DNA from: Physcomitrium patens
Lineage: Eukaryota > Streptophyta > Bryopsida > Funariales > Funariaceae
Direction: 5' to 3'
NCBI RefSeq assembly: GCF_000002425.4
Contig: NC_037267.1
Location: 9,561,398-9,625,397 of the forward strand
DNA: 64,000 bases
Positions 25,943 to 37,149 of this stretch are shown here, piece by piece. Numbering within the stretch: the first letter of the stretch is position 1; each line of letters starts with the position of its first letter. The notes below the pieces were generated by a model. That model was not told the origin of the DNA and did no database searches. It saw only the letters and a list, made by a program, of their open reading frames with translations. Both the position numbers and the translations under genes were made by a program.

Positions 25943-27479
25943 TATAATTTGGATTTTCTTTGCTGCAAGTTTTTATGCATTATTGTACTGGATGTTGGAA
26001 TCTTACTAGGCCATTGTATTAGAGTGACAATGTATCATGATAGTACTAGAGCGGTAGTGACAGGTACAAGGTTGTAATGTACAAGAAGGTAGAGACAAAT
26101 CATAAGTCATAAGCAAGGATTATTATGCAAGAGTTTGTCGGCACAAAAGAGACGTGGGCATGGTCACAATTATTGATACAGTCGCAACATGATAATGAGC
26201 TGTGGTCATTTTTCTTTTATTATTTTGAATACTATTCAAAGTACAGTATGGCATAAGGCATTGTTCATACAATGTCGAATTTATTGTGCACTAGATTGTA
26301 TAAAGCAGAGCGACAAAGTGAATAAAAAATGAAAGGCAAGTATAGTTTATATTGGAGATTATCAAATTTTAATTTTGTTTTGTTGTTTATCGAGCTATGT
26401 GCCACCTATAATCGGAGGCGAGAGTGATATAAAGTTATGCAAATCTAATTTTGTAAAACTTGCATTGTGCAAATACTATATAGTGTATCTTGAAAATTCT
26501 ATCATGTAATCATAAGACCATGGTGATAAGATCCTATAGTCATAGATTCATTGCATGGTCATAGGATCATAAAAATAAAAATAAAACATTGTCCATAACT
26601 CTTAAGTCTTAATTTTAGAAGCTCACTCCAAATGTGTATGGAGTCCAAATTTGATCATTTTTGAGTCAATTTTATATAGAAGAGGTATAAAAAACTCATG
26701 GACATTCTTGATTTTTGAAGTGGAGATCATTTAGAGCATTGAAGTAGTATTTATTAAATACCAATTGCTTTCTATGTGAATTTTTGAATTTCTCTCACTT
26801 CTCTACATTTCATTTTATTTCAATTATCTTGTACTATTATAGATTTTATAATTTGTGAACATCGATCGTAGGTAGGTGCTGGTTGCTCTAATTCACTTTT
26901 GATTTCTCTTTTTGTATTGTTGAAAAATGACCCAATGTAGATTTTTGGATTTTATTTTTGGTACCTTCTCTTAGTTCCAAGTATTGTTTTTGAAGGTCTT
27001 TTGTGGTTATCTCATTTTGTGTTTGTACTAGTTTATATATATAAATATACAATAGGAATGATGTCAGATTGATAGCCAATGAGATCTTTTTGCTCATAGA
27101 TATATTGGACTTGTAGTGATTTAGAGGTGATGATTGGTGAAGTGCAAAACTTGGTGGTGTTTGTAGATGCAAGTTGCCCATTAAGGCTTTATATATTTAC
27201 AAGTACCCAAATAGTCTCTTTTATGGTGTATACTAAGAATCAATATTATCGATCTCTTTCACCAAACTACTTGGATAGTGATTATATCAAGGACTTTGGA
27301 CCAATAGTGGATACTAACGAGGTTTTTTAGCTTGTTTCAGTATTAGATACCACTAGGAGCCTTTTAATCTTGGAGGTGGACATTGTTTTTGAGATTGAGG
27401 ATAATTTTTGCAGTATGGTGAGAGAACAATTTTCAAGACAAGTCGAGGGTATTTTTTTGCCAAACTAAAAACTTAAATT

Positions 27480-28220
27480 TTAAATGTAGATGAAGAAGAA
27501 GCATAAAAAATCTTCCACTTTTAATAAGTAGTATGCCTTTGAAATCTTATTATAATATTTGGAGCATGAGGCACTTCAAACCTATAGGAGATGGAATGAA
27601 GAACATTCACTTAAATTAGAAGAAGTAGAGCATTATTGAAATATAAAAATATATTTTATTTTAGCTCTTAAAAAAGATGCTATCTCAAGTCTAATACCTA
27701 TAGTGAAAGAAGAAGATTCAATCCAAAGAGAAGTGGAGGCATCTTTGGAAGTCATTAAAAAAAAAAAAAAAAATAGTTACTTCCTTATTCAATATTCTAT
27801 CCACTTTGTCATAAATGGCTCTAGCAATGAAGGTGGATTTATTTGCAATAGAAGAGCCACCATCATTTGAGCCTCTCCAAATATATATTAAATACTTAAA
27901 ACATAAATATGGAGGTTTTAGAAATAATCAAATGCAATGCATTCAAGACTTTTGACGTGAAAATGATAATTTTTTATATACTATGTATACTTGTTTGATT
28001 TGATTTGAAATAGAATTGAGTAGTGTATTTGTAGAGAATCACATTGTCAAGATCTTCTTATGTAAGATTGATAAGAGACTCTTGGATTTAGATACATCAA
28101 GAATTATTCTCAACTATAACAATAAGGCATAGTTGATATAAGTGTTTGTTGAAGTTGGGAAATACAATAGGATACTTTGTTAGTACTATGCTATTGATAT
28201 GTTAGCCTGAATGACAGATG
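27480..28220 (+). pseudogene. Broken gag-like gene
   Basis: Several TGA, TAA and TAG stops lie in a frame that otherwise follows a gypsy gag pattern (HEAL..YRRW, KYGGFRNN, FVENHIVKIFL, YYAIDMLA.MTD). The stops stand where Trp, Arg or Gln codons would fit. It cannot make a full Gag protein. Family membership is judged by eye. Confidence 0.4.
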
Positions 28221-28239
28221 TGTTTATGCCTAAGGAGGT

Positions 28240-28335
28240 TGCAACTGCCTCAAGTAGCTTCATGAAGCATGACACAATTGCCACAAGTAGCTTCATGAAT
28301 GCAATTGCCACAAGTAGCTTAATGGCTAAGAATAT
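28240..28335 (+). repeat. Short tandem repeat inside the gag-like remnant
   Basis: About three copies of a unit close to CAATTGCCACAAGTAGCTT plus a short ATGAA-containing linker. In the plus frame it encodes repeats of the type ATSSFM. It sits just downstream of the gag-like YAIDMLA motif, where gag-to-protease linkers are often variable. Confidence 0.75.
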
Positions 28336-31110
28336 GGTACCTTCACTTAGTTTGGCTATCCAAGAAATTGTAGAGATCTTAATATTCATGTGCCATTGCT
28401 TTTACTATTTGGCCTTATAGATATTAATTTTATAGGAAGGCTTTTTAATTCAACTTCAATATAAGATGGAGATATTAGTATTAAAGATACAATATATAAT
28501 TTGGCCTACATAGTATTGAATATGCATATATTTTTAAGTATTGATTTTTTGGCTCTAGAATTTAAACTAGTAAGAATCTTTCAACTAGCTAATAAAATAT
28601 TAGAAGGTAGAGTATCTATTCTATAAATAACTCATTATAAATAGCTCAAGCAATCACAAAGCCTTTAAAAAAATAGAATTTGGCTAAGTTACAAGCAAAA
28701 ATTATAACTAAAACTATTGTCATGCTTCATGAATGTCTCTTAAAGAAAATAAATATAAATCCTTCAAATAAAGTGCCAATGGCTATAGGGATAGCATTTT
28801 TGTTTGACATTATAACTAGACCTACTTGAAAACATCAAAACTTACATCTAAGATTTGTACAATTAACTAATAATAATAACATATTTATTTTTAGTGATAT
28901 TGGTGGTAATACCACTTATACAACATCTTCATATTTTATGATGGATTCTGAGGCTACTGCAATTATAATTGGCAAGTGACTTAATCAAAAATTAGGTCTT
29001 ATTTTTACAAACTTGGAGCCTCGTCCTTTCACCATCATTACTTCAATAAGAGGCACAAAGTAAAATATTGGCTATATCAAGCAACCATTGCAATTAATAT
29101 TTTTTTATTAAATTTGGACTACTTTACTCATACTTATCTTAAAAGTGAGTAGTGACTAGTTCTACCAACTATGATATTTTAGTTAGTTGATATGCACTTA
29201 ATCAATTTGATTTTGAGTTAGATAATTGGATTGAAGAAGCATGGATTAGATCAGAATGGTCTATTAGTGATAAAATGAAAGAATTCATTTTAGTTACAAT
29301 TGTAGTAATCACCATTATTATGTCAGCAAAAATCTTTTTTGATTGTTATACATTAATATTTAATTTTACTTATGGAGTAGTTCTATTAAAAGAGATATTA
29401 ATATTTATATCCAATTCTATGGAATCAAATAATCTACCATCTTTACAAGTTCATACAAGATACTAAAAGGATCCATCTCTTCTATCGAAAATACGTACGA
29501 AATTCTTCTACCAATGTCAAGAGATTGTATTTTTATTAGACATATTAAAGATATTTAACTCTTTTTTTACTATCTATCCTTACTCAACATATTCATTTGT
29601 ATCTACTAGATGAAAGTATTACCTTTGTGAAGCTCTTTGTAAGCATTGGTAGAAATTTGGTAGTAGTATTAGAAGTTGGACTTGTTGTTAGATAATATAT
29701 TTACATAGATACTAGAATTATATCTAACCAAATAACTCAATATCACCTCTAAAGGTTGTTAGTTTTGTATCTTAAGTAATTACAATCTTTTACTATTGTT
29801 AGTTATTTTATTCAACTCTCTCAAGATGTCATCATTATTAGTGATAAGGATTTGAGGAGATTAGAAAATATTAATTTATTGATTGATAGATGGCCGTAAT
29901 AAAGATATTCATATATTGGAATATGTCAAAGGTTAGATGATTCTTGATCTAGTTTATTTAGAAATTGGATGTGGCTTAAATAATGGTGGTTTATGCATCA
30001 AATTATGTCACTTAGGTATATTTTTGAAAATATACTTTCATTGGATGACATTCAAATACAAGTATTGGAATTAACTCAATATATTAACTAATTCGTTAGT
30101 CTTCTAATTTTTGTTGATGCTGCATCTTTGAATTCCTATATCCATCAACTTTATTTGATTTGGACCAATTTGACCTTATTTTATGTGTTTATAAAAATAC
30201 TTTCTAGATTGAATAACTTCTTAGATGCCATATTGATGATATCTTGGATGATAATTAAATTTTTTTGGTTGTCACTAAGATTGATGAACCTCTTCTTATC
30301 TTGGTTAATAAGGTGGAGGCACCTCATGGCATATTTCCAACTTTTGTAACATTTCTAGCATTATTTGTATTTTAATATTGTGACATTAGTATGGTTAAGG
30401 ATGTTAATTTTCAAACCTATGAAAAATCTAATGCCAACAAAAAAAAAAGCATGCTATGGGCTTTTTAACTAACATCACATGTACGTACAATATTACTAAA
30501 GAATAAGATTATTTTTTCTTAAGCCAAGCTATGGATCTCAATACTTTAGTATGAATTTTTGATGTATGCTTTGATATTCAAAAGGGTTATTTTAGCCATT
30601 TTAGTACTTTGAGGTTAGAAAATAATGCTCGAGGAGCAATGAATCTTTAACTTACTAAAGTTGAGGAATTTGAGTCATTTTTTTTTTGCTTAAAGTAGCA
30701 TACAATTGATGATCTTCAAGCTTAGCATGTCTTTGCTACTTTGGCCAAAGACTTAAAAAAAAATGCTTAGGATATTCTTTCATGAGATTTATTTTTAAAA
30801 GACATTCTATATTCTATCAACATTGCCAGTTAACATAAATATTATGGTGACAAAGTCCTTTATTTGATTATGAGTGGGGATGTTTGAGACATAAGAATTT
30901 TTTTTTCAATAGATTAGTAATTAAATACTATGTTGATATGTAGTAGTTTTTTATTAGTAAAAAAAAATCACAAAGTTTAATAATAGGTTATTGGAATTAG
31001 AACCACATCTTATTGATGCCAAAATTCAAATGATACGAGCATTTATTCACTTGTATTACAATTATTTTGAATTTAGTCTTGAAGATTGTAGAATAGGTAA
31101 ATAAACTTTA

Positions 31111-31613
31111 TGATAAGTTAGTGGTTGGTTATTGGCAACCTTGAAAATTAGATTGATGATTAGGTAATTTAGCTGATAACAGTAGGTTGTTAATAGAATA
31201 AATGGTTAAGAATTCAAAGGGTCATAACCTTTGGAATCCGTTGGCCGATGGATCATCTTTTTGGTAGGATAAATAGATTGAGAATCGTAAGCCTAGAGCT
31301 AGACTGAGAGTCATAAGCTGGGGTAAGCTTGGTGCTACCTCTTTATTTTCTTTATTATTTGCTTATGAAGAATGGTGATTGAGAGAAATATTGTTGAATT
31401 GATAATCATATAATGGATTATGGGTTGAATTGAGACTGAAGTAGTAAGCCTTGGTATTTTGTAGTTTGATACTTGTTTTCAGATAGCTAGAATACAGTCA
31501 ATTGTGACACTAACAGACCCAATTCATATAACCAGTCTTTCCCCGTGTTCGAACCCACCTCTATTAGCTCAATTGCTTTGGTCTACTGAAGCTTGAATGC
31601 AACGAGAACAGCA
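31111..31613 (+). repeat. Probable 5' LTR of the Ty3/gypsy element
   Basis: The stretch begins TGATAAG and ends GAACAGCA, giving the TG...CA ends expected of an LTR, and is followed after three bases by a plausible primer-binding site. Length is about 503 bases. I could not find the matching 3' LTR, because the element is truncated near 37.13 kb, so the boundaries rest on the ends and on the primer-binding site only. Confidence 0.55.
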
Positions 31614-31616
31614 TTT

Positions 31617-31634
31617 TGGCATCACTGCCAAGGA
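31617..31634 (+). promoter_or_regulatory. Decayed primer-binding site (tRNA-Asp type)
   Basis: TGGCATCACTGCCAAGGA matches the layout of the TGGCGCCGTTGCCGGGGA site used by many plant gypsy elements, with changes that are mostly C-to-T or G-to-A. It lies three bases after the end of the inferred LTR, as expected for the start of minus-strand DNA synthesis. Confidence 0.6.
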
Positions 31635-31784
31635 AATGATAATAATATGAAATGTTAGAAATTGATTGTATGGGAGATGGAATTATATGTTGAATGAGAA
31701 CGTGAGAAGAACCAATTTTAGGATTACAAATATGTGAGTTATAACTCAAGGCATTATTGATTTTATAAAGAAGAATAAAAGATT

Positions 31785-33814
31785 ATGAGGGATAATCACG
31801 GAGGGGAGGATTATCAAAGATATAATCGACAAGCGAAAGAAAGACAGGAGCGATTATGCATAAGAAATAGCCTACGAAAACGACAAAAAAGAATTGCAGG
31901 TCCAAGAAAAACCAAAGGAAGAAAAATTCAGATTCAAATAATAAAGAGACCAGTGGTAACATCAATGGCCGCGGGAGTGCCAGAAGTACCAATTGCAGTA
32001 CAAATGAGAGCAATAGGAGACCAAACTACAAGTGTGGCACCATTATCTACTTTTAGTGGTTGACCAAGCTTTGATCCCGATCATCATATATCTCAATTTT
32101 TTACAGCCTGCATGGCTAATAATGGTAGAACTGAAGAAATTTGGTTGAGATGGTTGTCAGCAATTTTAAAAGATATAGCTTTTGAATGATATATTCGGCA
32201 ACCAATGGGTAGATTTCTCGATTGGGAGGCCTTGAGGAATGCCTTCCTAATCCATTTTAAACTAATTGGATTTGAAGATCAACTTCAAGAAAGTTTTATG
32301 AATAGCAAGATGTTTGCGGGGGAATCCGTAGAGTCCTATTATGGCCGGATTGTGGATATTATTTGTAAATGGTCAAATAATCAAATGCTAGATGCGTTTA
32401 TATTGTCGATATTAATTAACGGTTTGCATCCATCAGGATTGAAAATGTTTATGAAAGAGGCTCGACCAACTATGGTAGAGGCATCTTTGGCACGAGCAAA
32501 GGTGTGGAAGAATGTCATTATGACCAATTGTTAACAGTGGGGGCCACGATGATTCCAAGTTCAGGAAGCCAATAAATACAACTGGAAAATGTGTCGATGG
32601 ATAATTATCCACAAATAGCTGCCTCCAATGTGAAGAATGTTATGTTGCAACAACCAATTAATGCTACACCACTCCAAGCAATAGCGCCAATAATCATGAC
32701 ACCTTATTTTATATGGCCAACCTATCAACAACTGGAGCTGTTCACAAATGTGATTATTAAAGATCCAAATGAAGCCTTGTTATTAAATCTAACAAAGAAA
32801 ATGGAAGAATTGGCCCTGAATTTGGCTAAAGATAAGGAGAAATGATATAAGCCTTCTAATATGAGACCTAATGTATGGTGTAATAATTATAAGGGACAAG
32901 GTTATTTTGATACGAAATATCCATCACCTAGAGAAACGGGTGTTCAGTGTACATTTTGCGGAGGAAAGTACCTTATCCAAAACTGCTGGCATTTATAAAG
33001 GCAACAACAATTCAGTAAACAGACCATGATCCCACCGACTCAATAGGAAGTCAATGAAGTTCAAATGGAAAATATATATGGGTGGAATGGAAATCGATCT
33101 AATCAACAAAATTGAACATTCAATAATTTTCAAAGTTCCAATTTTAATCAAGGGTCTGCATCAAACCCTCAGAATTACAGAAAGGAGCAGCAAAGGTATA
33201 AGCAATATATTCCATTGATGTCATTGAACCAAGTACCCTTCGTACCAATGGAACAACCAGGATCATTTTCTAACCCTATATGGAACAAACATAGTAGGTA
33301 CATATTAGTGGAGACACCCAATATGCCAGATGGGGGTGCAAGAAGACCACTTTGTTGTTTCCGTTGCAGACAGATTGGTCATTATACCAATGAATGTCTC
33401 AATCTCAAAGCTAGTGATGATTATGTACTAGTATGTGTGAATTACAAGCAGTCGGGACATACTTATTAGCAATGTAATACGCCGTTCAATTTCAATAATC
33501 GAGATCAGTAAATCTATAGCCAAGAAAAAATGGAGGAGATAAATCAAGGTCCTCAAGATTCACCAGTTCATCAGATAGAAGTAGTCCAAGCTCTCCTTAC
33601 AAGAAGTCAGCAAAAAGAGAAAGGACCAATTCAACATTTGGGTGATCCTAAAGCGAAGGGTGAATTAGACCTAATTATGGGGACATCCAATCCAGGTCTT
33701 GACATGGGTCCCTTACACAGTATACAACTTGAATCAATTGTGCACTCCAATGAGGTACCAATTACGAAGGCTTCGGTTCCATGTCAAGCTGTTCCATTCT
33801 CTACACAGTTTTGA
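31785..33814 (+). pseudogene. Gag of the Ty3/gypsy element, broken
   Basis: Successive open pieces (31785-32063, 32205-32534, 32591-32845, 33215-33469, 33530-33814) form one retrotransposon gag. Visible parts are PSFDPDHHISQFF, a W-to-stop in the FEWY-like position near 32188, FLDWEALRNAFLIHFK, and SVESYYGRI. One intact CCHC zinc knuckle (CFRCRQIGHYTNEC) lies at about 33358-33400. A second knuckle just downstream has its second Cys replaced by Tyr and a stop near its end. The first internal stop follows TFSG, where Arg or Lys is usual. The Gag would coat element RNA, but it cannot be made whole from this copy. Confidence 0.8.
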
Positions 33815-34192
33815 AAAACGTCCTTTCTATTGAAAGCTTCTCTAAGAGGCGTGAATTCTAAGGAACCAATATCAGTCTAATTGGGAGAACAATCTTACCA
33901 GTTGAAAGAACTAATTTTACAGGCTCCGTCAAATTTAGTTCCAAGAGCTTTACTAATTTCTAATATAGAGAAAACCAATTTATCTGCGTCAGTGTCTAAG
34001 ATTGGGAAGAAAAAATGGACATTGGAAATTACTACTAATACACAACCATATGATATTCTAAAAGATTTGGGCACCATAAAATCCACGATATCCATGAAGC
34101 AACTATTGGCGGTAGCACCTGAGTGTCAAAATATCTTGAATTCTTCATTAATTTGTCATAGATCTCAAAATAAAGAAATCTGAGAAGTAAGT

Positions 34193-34495
34193 TTGAATCC
34201 CGATCCGGGTGCACCTACGATTGATGTCTCAATTGATAGAGTGTTATTATCAGGAGTGCAAGTAGACGGAGGATCTAATATAAATCTTATGAATGCCACT
34301 ATAATGAAGGAACTAGATTTAGATCACTTATTGCCTACTACAGTGGTTTTGAGAATAGCTGACTCCAATCAAGTTAAATCTATGGATATTTTACGAAGTA
34401 TTGATACAGTAATTGCGGGGATTATCTACAAAATTGATTATATTGTTTTCCGATTACAAAGCTCTATATTGTCATATCCAATTTTATTGGAGTGA
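34193..34495 (+). pseudogene. Aspartic protease of the Ty3/gypsy element
   Basis: The segment contains VQVDGGSNINLMN, the active-site region of a retropepsin-like protease, with D-G-G where most families have D-[ST]-G. Some plant gypsy lineages do carry DGGS, so this may be the native form rather than damage. Downstream VLRIADSN and a hydrophobic YPILLE segment fit the fold. A TGA ends the frame at about 34495. Its job would be to cut the element polyprotein. Confidence 0.7.
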
Positions 34496-34795
34496 TCATA
34501 GTTGTATCAAGCTAAATCTTGAAATGACTGGGGCCATGGTACATTGATAATTGGAAAAGGTGATGATAAAATTGTGCTTCAAATATACCCTGTCCAATAT
34601 CATGGAGAAATTGAAGTGGCTAGTTCAAAATTCATGTCAGATTGTGAAGATGAGTCTACAGAAGAAGAAATTGATGCACCTGCCCCAATTTATGTTGATA
34701 CAAGGCAAGTTGTTGAGTACACTAGAATGAACTATTAGTATAGGAGACCAAGAGAGTACTTAGTTCTTTCAGATGTTATTCACGATTCTAATCAT

Positions 34796-36400
34796 ATGAT
34801 TGCATATTGGATGAATAGATGGGATGTTAATCATGTTAATGCTATGGAACTAGTGTTAGAAAGTTCTCATGTGTCGGATTTTATGAAAGATTTTGGAATT
34901 GAGAAAAACATCAGTCCACGGACTCTTGAAATTCCACGATGTCAACCAATTAATTTAGGTACTAGAGAAGCTTTCCAAATCATTCAGATTTATGACAATA
35001 TAAAAGGCAAGGAGAAAGAAATTTGGGTGGATTACTTTTTAATGCATAAAACTGCTTTTGCATGGTCGTATGAGGATTTGAAAAGAATTCCAGCTGAAGT
35101 TTGTGAGCATCAAATTACATTGGAGGAGAACGCTATACCAGTACGCCAAAGACAACATTGACTTAATCCAAAATACTCACTTATGGTAAAAGAAGAACTG
35201 GATAAACTCTTGGAGGTTGGATTTATCTATCCAATTCCTTTCAGTAAATGGGTTTCACCAATTGTTATAATACCAAAAAAGAATGAAAAAGTTCGCATCT
35301 GTCAAGATTTTTGCAAATTAATTTGGCTACAAAGAAGGATTATTTTTCTTTATCATTCACGGGTAGTATGTTGGATACTGTTGCTAGACATGAATGTTAT
35401 TTATTTTTTGATGGATTCTTTGGTTATAATCAAGTTAAGATTGCAAAAGAAAATCAGTTAAAAACTACTTTTACTACGGATTGGAGGACCTTTACCTATA
35501 AGGTTATGTCGTTTGGGCTTTGTAATGCACCATCTACATTTCAAAGGATAATGATGCAAGCGTTCTACGATTATCTACAAATTTCAATGGAAATATTTCT
35601 AGATGATTTTTGTATATTTAGTACAAGAGCCAAACATTTAGAATGTCTAGGTTAATATTTGAATCAATGTACCAAATATGGAATTTCTTTAAATTCGGTA
35701 AAGTACCAATTTGGTGTACCTTCTGGTAAATTATTGGGTCATATAGTTTCGATGGTAGGCATTGCTACAGATCTGGATAAAATAAAGATTATAATAGAAT
35801 TAAAGCAATCAGACACTATTACGGGTGTTCAAGCATTTATTAGCCATGTCAATTATTATCTGTGATTTATCTATCTATTCACAGTTATATGCCTTTCCTT
35901 GAAAAATCTCTTAAAGAAACTACCAACCAATGGGATCAGTCTATTTTGGACAAAGGAATGTACTATTGTATTTGAAACATTGAAACAAAAATTGGTTTCA
36001 ACACCAATATTGGTGGCACCTTGTTGGACAAAACCATTCCAAGTTTATGTGGATGCATCTAATGTCGCAATTGGTTCTGTGCTAAGCCAAAAAGATGATC
36101 AAAGTTTTGATCACCCTATTTATTATGCAAGTTATCAATTGGTAGCAGCTGAAAGAAATTATACAACAAGCGAAAGAGAAGCATTGAAAATCATTTATTC
36201 CATACAAAAAATTTGACATTATCTTCTTGGTTATAAATTTATTTTCCATGTCAACCATGATGCTTTAAAATATATGATTAATAAGCCTCAATTGAGTGGT
36301 TGTATTGCACAATGAGTTCTACTCTTGTAAGAATTTGACTTTACTATTGAGGTAAGACCAGGAAAATTGCATTCTAATGTGGACCATTTATCTCGGTTAT
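34796..36400 (+). pseudogene. Reverse transcriptase and RNase H of the Ty3/gypsy element
   Basis: Open pieces at 34796-35161, 35183-35461, 35311-35655, 35659-35865 and 35899-36216 carry recognised reverse-transcriptase blocks: KEELDKLLEVGFIYPI, SKWVSPIVIIPKKN, VRICQDF, FFGYNQ, FGLCNAPSTFQR and the catalytic FLDDF. A shift between overlapping frames occurs at about 35311-35460. RNase H follows, with FQVYVDASNVAIGSVL, YTTSEREALKIIY and, after a stop, a HYLLGYKF segment. The HVNHDALKY segment near 36250 is also readable. Several stops stand in place of Trp or Gln. Confidence 0.85.
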
Positions 36401-36576
36401 CCAATATATTGGATAATGAACCCATTAACAATGCACTATCCAATACGAAACTGTTTGTGGTAGATGTAATTACTCCAAAGTATAGTGAAATAATTCAATA
36501 TTTGACATCTCAAACCTTTCCACCCAATTTCAATGAAAAGCTTAAATGACGCTTAATATTAAAATGTGCACCTTAT

Positions 36577-37128
36577 ATGATGATTGGTGAAGCTTTATAT
36601 AAACAAGGCAAAGATGGAGTTTTGCGATGCTATATTTATCAGATTGAAGTACGTACTATATTAGAAGATTGTCACTTGGACAATTGTGGTGGACATTTTG
36701 TGGGGGATAGCACGGCTCGTAAAGCTTTACAGGCTGGTTATTGGTGGCCAACAATGTTTATAAATGCCCACCAATTCGTCTGTCATTGTGACCCATGTCA
36801 GAGAACGGGTCAACGTACTGGAACTTCAGCAATGCCATTGATACCAATTCTGGCTCAAGCGCCTTTTAAAAAATGGGGAATTGATTTTGTCGGGCCAATT
36901 GCACTAATCTTGAGAAATGGACAAAAACGGTATTTACTGGTAGCAATGGATTACATAACAAAATGGGCTGAAGAAGTAGCTACGAAAATCGATAGTACAA
37001 GTACAATAGTAACTTTTTTGTATGAAAATATTATTACATGATTCGGTTGTCCACGAGAATTGATTAGTGATCGGGAAACTCATTTTATCAATAGTACAAT
37101 CGAAGCACTCACGGCTAAATACGAGATA
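36577..37128 (+). pseudogene. Truncated integrase of the Ty3/gypsy element
   Basis: The zinc-binding region is visible as H and H in CHLDNCGGHFVG with C and C in CHCDPC, followed by WGIDFVGP, holding the first catalytic Asp, and SDRETHF, holding the second. The usual Gly of DRGTHF is Glu here. A TGA interrupts the frame after YENIIT (about 37040). Sequence similarity stops after ALTAKYEIK, before the third catalytic Glu. The chromo or C-terminal domain and the 3' LTR are absent. Confidence 0.85.
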
Positions 37129-37149
37129 AAATATTCTTGTATAATATCC

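Larger units (their letters stand above)
25990..31110 (+). mobile_element. Very decayed Ty3/gypsy-like element
   Basis: No long frame survives, but two parts are readable. At about 27480-28220 a frame broken by many stops shows a retrotransposon gag pattern: an EHEAL..Y..W segment, KYGGFRNNQ, an MYTCLI segment, and YYAIDMLA at the end. At about 28930-29060 a segment reading FMMDSEATAIIIGK, then a stop, then LNQKLG has the layout of a retroviral-type aspartic protease, with D-S-E where D-[ST]-G is expected. The part from 25990 to about 26880, with a TATATA-like box near 26675, could be its 5' LTR. The rest (29.1-31.1 kb) is AT-rich and unreadable. Element boundaries are guesses. Confidence 0.45.
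31111..37130 (+). mobile_element. Truncated, inactivated Ty3/gypsy retrotransposon
   Basis: Order: LTR (31111-31613), primer-binding site (31617-31634), gag, aspartic protease, reverse transcriptase, RNase H, integrase. That order of pol domains, with integrase last, defines Ty3/gypsy. Each domain is readable but split by in-frame TGA, TAG and TAA stops and at least one frameshift. The integrase ends abruptly at about 37128, before its third catalytic residue, where an oppositely oriented element begins. There is no 3' LTR. It therefore cannot move by itself. Confidence 0.85.

Noticed and set aside
28186..28420. A hydrophobic minus-strand peptide with repeats (LLVAIAFMKLL type), perhaps a membrane protein
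   Set aside because: It is the antisense reading of the in-frame tandem repeat at the end of a gag-like remnant.
31540..31600. tRNA-like pieces (GTTCGAACCC and TAGCTCAATTG) at the end of the gypsy LTR
   Set aside because: The B-box-like piece comes before the A-box-like piece, and no acceptor stem or cloverleaf can be drawn, so it is not a tRNA gene.
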